Source: Lishizhenia tianjinensis (GTDB lineage: Bacteria; Bacteroidota; Bacteroidia; Flavobacteriales_D; Crocinitomicaceae). From it: a stretch of 64,000 nucleotides of DNA. This document shows positions 59,029-64,000 of the stretch, one piece after another (positions within the stretch are counted from its first letter, which is position 1; every line of letters starts with the position of its first letter). The DNA lies in NCBI RefSeq assembly GCF_900116425.1, contig NZ_FPAS01000003.1, forward strand, positions 310,001 to 374,000. The letters are read 5' to 3'. Position numbers and translations under genes: made by a program. Under the pieces are notes generated by a model. The model made no database searches. It saw only the letters and a list, made by a program, of their open reading frames with translations, and was not told where the DNA came from.

Positions 59029-62000
59029 ATGCTTGGAGGAATATTAAAAAAATTATTAGGTGATAAATCTGTGAAAGACAGAAAAGACTATCAACCTATT
59101 ATAGATAAAACAAACGAGATTTTCGTTACCCTATCATCTATCAGCGATGACGAATTAAGAGCTAGAACCATATCTTTTCAGGAGCAAATTGCGAAGGCAA
59201 CTGCTGAATTAGAAAACGAAGTAGCTGACTTAGACAAGAAAGCGAATGATCCTGCAACATCTGTGATTGAAAAAGAGAGCATCTTTGATAGAATAGACAA
59301 CTTATCAGGAGAGATAGACAAGAAGATAGAGGAAGTTTTAAAAGATATTCTTCCAGACGCTTTTGCTACGATTAAGGAAACAGCAAGAAGATGGTCTGCC
59401 AACAAACAGTTAGTAGTTACGGCTACAGATTTGGACAGAGAGCTTTCACTAAAAAGTGATGGTATTACCATAGATGGAGACAAAGCAATTTGGGCCAACA
59501 AATGGACAGCTGCTGGATCTGAAGTAGAATGGAACATGGTACACTACGACGTACAGTTGATGGGTGGAGCTGTGTTGCACAACGGAAACATTTCTGAGAT
59601 GCAAACCGGTGAAGGTAAAACCTTGGTAGCAACATTACCTGTTTACTTAAACGCCTTGGCTGGAAAAGGAGTTCACGTAGTAACGGTGAATGACTACTTA
59701 GCAAAACGTGACTCTGAGTGGATGGGGCCGCTTTACCAATTCCACGGTTTAACGGTAGATTGTATAGACAAACATCAACCCAACTCAGAAGCGCGTAAAA
59801 AAGCTTACCGTGCCAACATTACTTTTGGTACAAACAACGAGTTTGGTTTCGATTACTTAAGAGACAACATGGCAAGTGATTTAGGATCACTTGTACAAGG
59901 AAAGCACCACTACGCTATTATAGATGAGGTGGATAGTGTATTGATTGATGATGCACGTACGCCGTTGATTATTTCTGGTCCAACACCAAGAGGTGACCAA
60001 CAAGAATTTGTGGCTTTAAAACCATTGGTAGAAAAAGTAGTAAGTGCTCAAAAAGCATTGATTACAAAAGTTTTTGCTGAAGCAAAGAAAGAATTGGCTG
60101 TAATTAACGCACCACTTGAAGACAAGAAAGCACAAAAGACAGCTTTAGAAGAAGGTGGTAAGAAATTATTAAGAGCTTACAGAGGTTTACCCAAGAACAA
60201 AGCATTGATCAAATTCTTATCTGAGCCAGGTGTGAAAGCGCACTTGCAAAAGACAGAGAACTTCTACATGGCAGAGCAAAACAAGCAAATGCCAATTATC
60301 GATAACGAATTATACTTCGTAATTGATGAGAAAAACAATACAATAGATTTAACGGATAAAGGAATTGACTTAATTTCTGGAAATGATGATCCTAAATTCT
60401 ATATTTTACCAGACATCGGTTCGGAGATTGCAGAATTAGAAAAAGCAGGGTTAACACCTGAAGAGTTAAGTGCGAAGAAAGATGAATTGATTAGAGATTA
60501 CTCTATCAAATCTGAGCGTATCCACTCTATTAACCAATTGTTGAAAGCCTACACTTTATTTGAGAAAGAAGTAGAATACGTTATTCAAGAAGGTAAAGTA
60601 AAGATTGTTGATGAGTCAACAGGTCGTATTATGGAAGGTAGACGTTACTCTGACGGATTGCACCAAGCCATAGAAGCGAAAGAAAATGTAAAAGTTGAGG
60701 CGGCTACACAAACTTACGCTACGGTTTCTTTACAGAACTACTTTAGAATGTACCACAAGTTATCGGGTATGACGGGTACAGCGGAAACGGAAGCGAAAGA
60801 ATTCTGGGACATCTACGAATTGGATGTTGTAGTAATTCCAACCAACCGTCCGATAGCCAGAGAAGACAAAAACGATTTAGTATACAAAACACAGCGTGAG
60901 AAATTCAATGCTGTTATTGAAGAGGTTCAACGCTTAACAGAACAAAACAGACCTGTATTGGTAGGTACCACTACGGTAGAGATTTCTGAATTGTTGAGTA
61001 GAATGCTTCAGATGAAAGGAATTCAGCACAATGTATTGAATGCCAAGCATCACCAAAGAGAATCTGAAATTGTAGCGGAAGCAGGTAGACCTAAAGCAGT
61101 TACGATTGCAACCAACATGGCCGGAAGGGGTACAGATATTAAACTTCAAGCGGGTGTTAAAGAAGCTGGAGGTTTAGCAATTATCGGTACGGAACGTCAT
61201 GATTCTAGACGTGTTGACAGACAGTTAAGAGGTCGTGCTGGACGTCAAGGAGATCCAGGTTCATCTCAATTCTTTGTTTCTTTAGAAGATGATTTGATGC
61301 GTAAATTCGGTTCTGAGCGTATTGCACGTTTGATGGACAGAATGGGATTAGAAGAAGGTGAAGTGATTACACACAACATGATTTCTAAGTCGATTGAAAG
61401 AGCGCAGAAAAAAGTTGAAGAGAACAACTTTGGTAACCGTAAGCACTTGTTAGAATATGATGATGTAATGAACGCGCAACGTAAGGCGATTTACAAGAAA
61501 CGTAAAAACGCATTGTACGGAGACCGTTTAGATTTAGACATCGCCAACATGTTCTACGACATGGCTGAGACGATTTGTAACCAATACAACGCACCAGGTT
61601 CTTTCAAAGATTTCGAATTAGACTTGATCCGTACCTTGGGTATTCAATCACCAGTTGATGAGAAAGCATTCGATTCTATGAAGAAGGATGATTTGATCAA
61701 CGAGGTGTACGACAAAGCCCTTACAAAATACGAAGAGAAAAACGCGAAGTTGGCGCAGATGGTTATGCCAACGATAGAGAACTTATACCAAGATCCGGCG
61801 AATCACGACAGACACATCAAAGTTCCATTTACAGATGGAAGACGTGGTATGGAAGTGAGTTCTACGATTAAGGAAGCAAAAGAAACGAACTGTAAGTCTA
61901 TCATCAAAAACTACGAAAAAGCGATTGTTTTAGGATTGATAGACAATGAGTGGAAAGAGCATTTGAGAGAAATGGACGACTTGAAAGTAGCTGTACGTCA

Positions 62001-62394
62001 AGCACAGTACGAGCAAAAAGATCCATTAGTAATTTACAAAATTGAATCGTTCAACTTGTTTAAGGCAATGATGAATAGATTGAATGAGGAAACTACTGAA
62101 TTCTTAGTAAAAGCGATTATTCCAGTTCAACAACAGGTTCAGAGCTCTAACCAAGGAGTTCAGGCAGAGAATCATTACGACAAAGCCAAAGCAATTGAAA
62201 GAGAAGCGAGCAACCAAACGGCTACAGCTCCTCAACAATTCCAAGGTAGTCAAGGTTACGACGAAGCAATGGCGAACTCAGCGAGACAAAGTGCTCCAAA
62301 ACCACAACCTGCAGTAGCAGACAAGAAAATAGAGCGTAACGCTCCTTGTCCATGTGGAAGTGGTAAAAAATACAAGCAATGTCACGGTAAATAA
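59029..62394 (+). CDS. secA: preprotein translocase ATPase SecA
   Basis: SecA drives unfolded preproteins through SecYEG using ATP and so supplies all Sec-dependent lipoproteins, barrels and T9SS cargo in the window. The 1121-residue protein is of the long Bacteroidetes type. It has Walker A MQTGEGKTLVA (GEGKT at 194-198), YAIIDEVDSVLIDDARTPLI (Walker B region), GMTGTAETEAKEFW, TNMAGRGTDIKL and RQLRGRAGRQGDPGSSQFF. It ends in the zinc-binding SEC-C motif CPCGSGKKYKQCHGK (Cys1107, 1109, 1118). A Glu/Lys-rich insertion near 335-390 accounts for the extra length over the E. coli protein (901 residues). Confidence 0.97.
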   Translation: MLGGILKKLLGDKSVKDRKDYQPIIDKTNEIFVTLSSISDDELRARTISFQEQIAKATAELENEVADLDKKANDPATSVIEKESIFDRIDNLSGEIDKKIEEVLKDILPDAFATIKETARRWSANKQLVVTATDLDRELSLKSDGITIDGDKAIWANKWTAAGSEVEWNMVHYDVQLMGGAVLHNGNISEMQTGEGKTLVATLPVYLNALAGKGVHVVTVNDYLAKRDSEWMGPLYQFHGLTVDCIDKHQPNSEARKKAYRANITFGTNNEFGFDYLRDNMASDLGSLVQGKHHYAIIDEVDSVLIDDARTPLIISGPTPRGDQQEFVALKPLVEKVVSAQKALITKVFAEAKKELAVINAPLEDKKAQKTALEEGGKKLLRAYRGLPKNKALIKFLSEPGVKAHLQKTENFYMAEQNKQMPIIDNELYFVIDEKNNTIDLTDKGIDLISGNDDPKFYILPDIGSEIAELEKAGLTPEELSAKKDELIRDYSIKSERIHSINQLLKAYTLFEKEVEYVIQEGKVKIVDESTGRIMEGRRYSDGLHQAIEAKENVKVEAATQTYATVSLQNYFRMYHKLSGMTGTAETEAKEFWDIYELDVVVIPTNRPIAREDKNDLVYKTQREKFNAVIEEVQRLTEQNRPVLVGTTTVEISELLSRMLQMKGIQHNVLNAKHHQRESEIVAEAGRPKAVTIATNMAGRGTDIKLQAGVKEAGGLAIIGTERHDSRRVDRQLRGRAGRQGDPGSSQFFVSLEDDLMRKFGSERIARLMDRMGLEEGEVITHNMISKSIERAQKKVEENNFGNRKHLLEYDDVMNAQRKAIYKKRKNALYGDRLDLDIANMFYDMAETICNQYNAPGSFKDFELDLIRTLGIQSPVDEKAFDSMKKDDLINEVYDKALTKYEEKNAKLAQMVMPTIENLYQDPANHDRHIKVPFTDGRRGMEVSSTIKEAKETNCKSIIKNYEKAIVLGLIDNEWKEHLREMDDLKVAVRQAQYEQKDPLVIYKIESFNLFKAMMNRLNEETTEFLVKAIIPVQQQVQSSNQGVQAENHYDKAKAIEREASNQTATAPQQFQGSQGYDEAMANSARQSAPKPQPAVADKKIERNAPCPCGSGKKYKQCHGK

Positions 62395-62414
62395 ACACCG
62401 TACAACATAAATTG

Positions 62415-62447
62415 AAAAAAGGCTATCCATTGGGTAGCCTTTTTTTA
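62415..62447 (+). terminator. terminator of secA
   Basis: AAAAAAGGCTATCC (62415-62428) pairs with GGGTAGCCTTTTTT (62432-62445), one G-U pair and a 3-nt loop, ending in T. Confidence 0.93.
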
Positions 62448-62724
62448 TTTAAGGATTTAAAAATTTAAGGATTCATGTTTCGGTACTTCGACTGTCGCTC
62501 AAAACAGCACTCCACTCGAGAACTTGTGGACGTTTGTTAGGATTTGAGGAATTTCAGTTAGAATGGGGTTAGAATTATTCTAGATCCTCTAGGAGTTTTC
62601 TTTTAGTATAAATTTTCTTTAATTTGGAGTAACTCAACCACTCAAAAGAATTATTTACATAACCCTTGATATTTATGTTTTTTTTTTTAGGTTTACTTCG
62701 ATTGGAAAAGGCCTTAACCAACTC

Positions 62725-62760
62725 AAGGTATTTGTATTGATACCTTTTTTAAATCAATAC
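62725..62760 (+). promoter_or_regulatory. overlapping alternative hairpins upstream of the lipoprotein genes
   Basis: AAGGTAT (62725-62731) pairs with ATACCTT (62740-62746), followed by T: a small terminator-like hairpin. GTATTGAT (62734-62741) can instead pair with ATCAATAC (62753-62760). The two structures share bases and exclude each other. They lie about 85-120 nt before the ATG at 62845. Confidence 0.35.
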
Positions 62761-62844
62761 CTAAATTAATTTCAAAAAAAGAATAAATTAATCTGACACA
62801 CTTTTTGGGATATTACCAAAGGTTCCCATCTTACTTTTCAAAAT

Positions 62845-63906
62845 ATGATATTCAAACTCATCATTCTACTCCTTTTGATTCAAAGTTGTTCGAGTACAAC
62901 TCGTTCTGAACTTAAAAATCAATTAATCCATCTCCAAAAAACAAAAATCAAAACTATTAACTCCAAAGATTTAAACCTTTCTCTATCTTATGCCATACAA
63001 TACCCTAATTCGTCCAATATTTACTTGACAGGTGCTAGAACAGACAGCTTATTTGTATTCAAATTAAACCTTAATGATTTCGAGCTTGAAAAAGTTCTAG
63101 GCATACCTTCCAATTTTCATTTGGAAGCCTATGCTATTGATGAAAGTTCGTTAAACACCTATTTATTCACAGGGGATACATTGATGGTATTTAACCAGAA
63201 TTCGAGTTTACTTAGTAAGAATGCCTTTGGAACACTTCCTAAAGGGTACATTTCCAATTTAAACCCTGTTGGATTCAATCCTATTATTGAAAACAACAAC
63301 CTTTTTATTGAATACTTCCCCAACATCAAGAAAACATATAAAAGTCAATTGTTATACAGACAACCTCTTCAATTGAAAGTAGACTTGAACACTTTAAAAC
63401 ATGACTTTTTGAAAATGACTTATCCCAAAGAATATCAATCTAAATGTTACGGTTTCAAATTTATTCCAGATCGAATCGTGAATAGTAAAGGTGAACATAT
63501 CTTTACATTTCCGTATAACGACTCTGCATATATTTACGACAAACAAGGGAATCAAGTTGATACAAGGTATTTTGGTACAGAACAGAACAATAACTTTCCG
63601 TTTATACCATATGAAGAAATTCAGAACTTACAATCTGAGGTATTCAATCAATTTAACCAAGAAATATCTCACTATGCATTTACCCAAGCTCATACCTACT
63701 CCAATTTGCTCACAAGACATTTCATTACTAAGGAAAATTCTTCTAACCAAACACAGAATGAAATTGTGTTTTATAATTCAGATTGGGAATATTTAGGGAA
63801 CATCAAAACAAAAAAAATACTTTGTTTATTCGACTCTGAAAAACATGGATTAGTTCAGCTCAAAATTCACAACGAAAACATTGAAATATATGATTATAAA
63901 TTTTAA
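62845..63906 (+). CDS. DUF4221-like lipoprotein
   Basis: The 353-residue protein has a short signal peptide ending in LIQSC (Cys15). It then has beta-propeller-like repeats resembling DUF4221 proteins of the Bacteroidetes: SNIYLTGARTDSLFVFKLNL, DTLMVFNQNSSLLSKNAFGT, GEHIFTFPYNDSAYIYDKQG and NEIVFYNSDWEYLGNIKTKK. It is likely anchored to the outer membrane. The function is unknown. The start of a second, similar lipoprotein gene overlaps its 3' end by 17 bp. Confidence 0.7.
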   Translation: MIFKLIILLLLIQSCSSTTRSELKNQLIHLQKTKIKTINSKDLNLSLSYAIQYPNSSNIYLTGARTDSLFVFKLNLNDFELEKVLGIPSNFHLEAYAIDESSLNTYLFTGDTLMVFNQNSSLLSKNAFGTLPKGYISNLNPVGFNPIIENNNLFIEYFPNIKKTYKSQLLYRQPLQLKVDLNTLKHDFLKMTYPKEYQSKCYGFKFIPDRIVNSKGEHIFTFPYNDSAYIYDKQGNQVDTRYFGTEQNNNFPFIPYEEIQNLQSEVFNQFNQEISHYAFTQAHTYSNLLTRHFITKENSSNQTQNEIVFYNSDWEYLGNIKTKKILCLFDSEKHGLVQLKIHNENIEIYDYKF

Positions 63907-64000
63907 AAACTACGGATTATATACTCTACTATATTTTCTTTTCACAATTACGTCATGCAGTTCAATTGAAAAAGACAATGTCAATACTTACTCTAAGATT
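63890..64000 (+). CDS. second lipoprotein, cut by the window end
   Basis: A frame from the ATG at 63890 is open to the window end (37 codons) and encodes a signal peptide ending in ITSC: MIINFKNYGLYTLLYFLFTI then TSCSSIEKD. The overlap of 17 bp with the preceding gene points to translational coupling. The SCSS after the hydrophobic stretch matches that of the upstream protein, so a tandem DUF4221-like paralogue is plausible. Most of the protein lies outside the window. Confidence 0.6.
   Translation, partial: MIINFKNYGLYTLLYFLFTITSCSSIEKDNVNTYSKI

Larger units (their letters stand above)
62395..62844. other. non-coding region after secA
   Basis: This 450-bp gap holds the secA terminator, a possibly decayed repeat near 62477-62525, and overlapping hairpins at 62725-62760. 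No convincing ORF or promoter was found. Confidence 0.6.

Noticed and set aside
62477-62525. A copy of the TTCGACTxxGCTCA-type intergenic repeat seen in many Bacteroidetes
   Set aside because: GGTACTTCGACTGTCGCTCA resembles it, but I recall the consensus only loosely and the paired half is missing, so it is at most a decayed copy.
1-64000. CRISPR arrays, tRNA or rRNA genes, transposases, prophage genes
   Set aside because: None of the gaps shows regular direct repeats, cloverleaf-type sequences or rRNA-like stretches, and no ORF has transposase, integrase or phage structural motifs.

Overview
The window is a gene-dense, AT-rich chromosomal segment of a member of the Bacteroidetes, most likely the order Flavobacteriales. 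The evidence is the type IX secretion and gliding genes (GldJ, PorP/SprF family, PorU, PorV, PorT), a TamA-like outer-membrane lipoprotein, a T9SS cargo protein with a type A sorting domain, menaquinone methylation, and lipoproteins of families typical of the phylum. Several promoters match the Bacteroidetes housekeeping consensus TTG-N17-23-TAnnTTTGY, and Shine-Dalgarno sequences are nearly absent. I see no rRNA, tRNA, CRISPR array, prophage or insertion sequence.

Layout. 0-11 kb: the 3' end of an LpxH-like hydrolase converges on a murF / NTR-like lipoprotein pair. Next come gldJ and a porP/sprF-family gene, then divergent porU-porV-ispF, which form the T9SS core of the window. 11-20 kb: two minus-strand hypothetical genes, then a tight plus-strand run of aspartate aminotransferase, heptose-phosphate kinase, TrkH/KtrB-type K+ transporter, menG, porT and an FAD oxidoreductase. 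20-30 kb: a TrmH-family rRNA methylase and divergent tamL, then a nucleotide-sugar operon (WbpE-like aminotransferase, Ugd, UDP-glucuronate decarboxylase, WbpD-like acetyltransferase, WbpB-like dehydrogenase, RfbB) ending in a CpsB/CapC-type phosphatase. 30-40 kb: fabD, a T9SS cargo protein, an ECF sigma factor with a tiny membrane protein, a MutS2 without an Smr domain, a lipoprotein, and a RimB-like protease / RimK ligase / aspartoacylase trio. 40-48 kb: a minus-strand surface-glycan cluster with four glycosyltransferases, two O-antigen ligase/polymerase-like proteins and a Wzx-like flippase. 48-58.5 kb: rny, zapA and a small coiled-coil gene, pdhC-pdhA, an FMN reductase, a coupled msrB-msrA-GNAT operon, a DUF4301 protein, a methyltransferase, a PduO-type cobalamin adenosyltransferase and a DUF2795 protein. 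58.5-64 kb: a long non-coding leader, secA, and two overlapping DUF4221-like lipoprotein genes, the last cut by the window end.

How the genes work together. Much of the content concerns building and decorating the cell envelope: SecA exports precursors, PorV/PorU/PorT/PorP/GldJ belong to the T9SS that secretes proteins carrying the C-terminal sorting domain, TamL belongs to the outer-membrane insertion family, and the nucleotide-sugar and glycosyltransferase clusters make surface polysaccharide, probably including sugars related to the A-LPS anchor used for T9SS cargo.

The most notable non-gene signals are two diverged copies of a roughly 120-nt intergenic element (near 11.3 kb and 58.7 kb) with three conserved islands at conserved spacing. 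Others are strong terminators placed directly in front of murF and rny, dyads in the secA leader, overlapping alternative hairpins upstream of the last lipoproteins, and an unannotated small ORF upstream of the zapA operon. I did not find a clearly new multi-gene system; most genes are conserved core functions.
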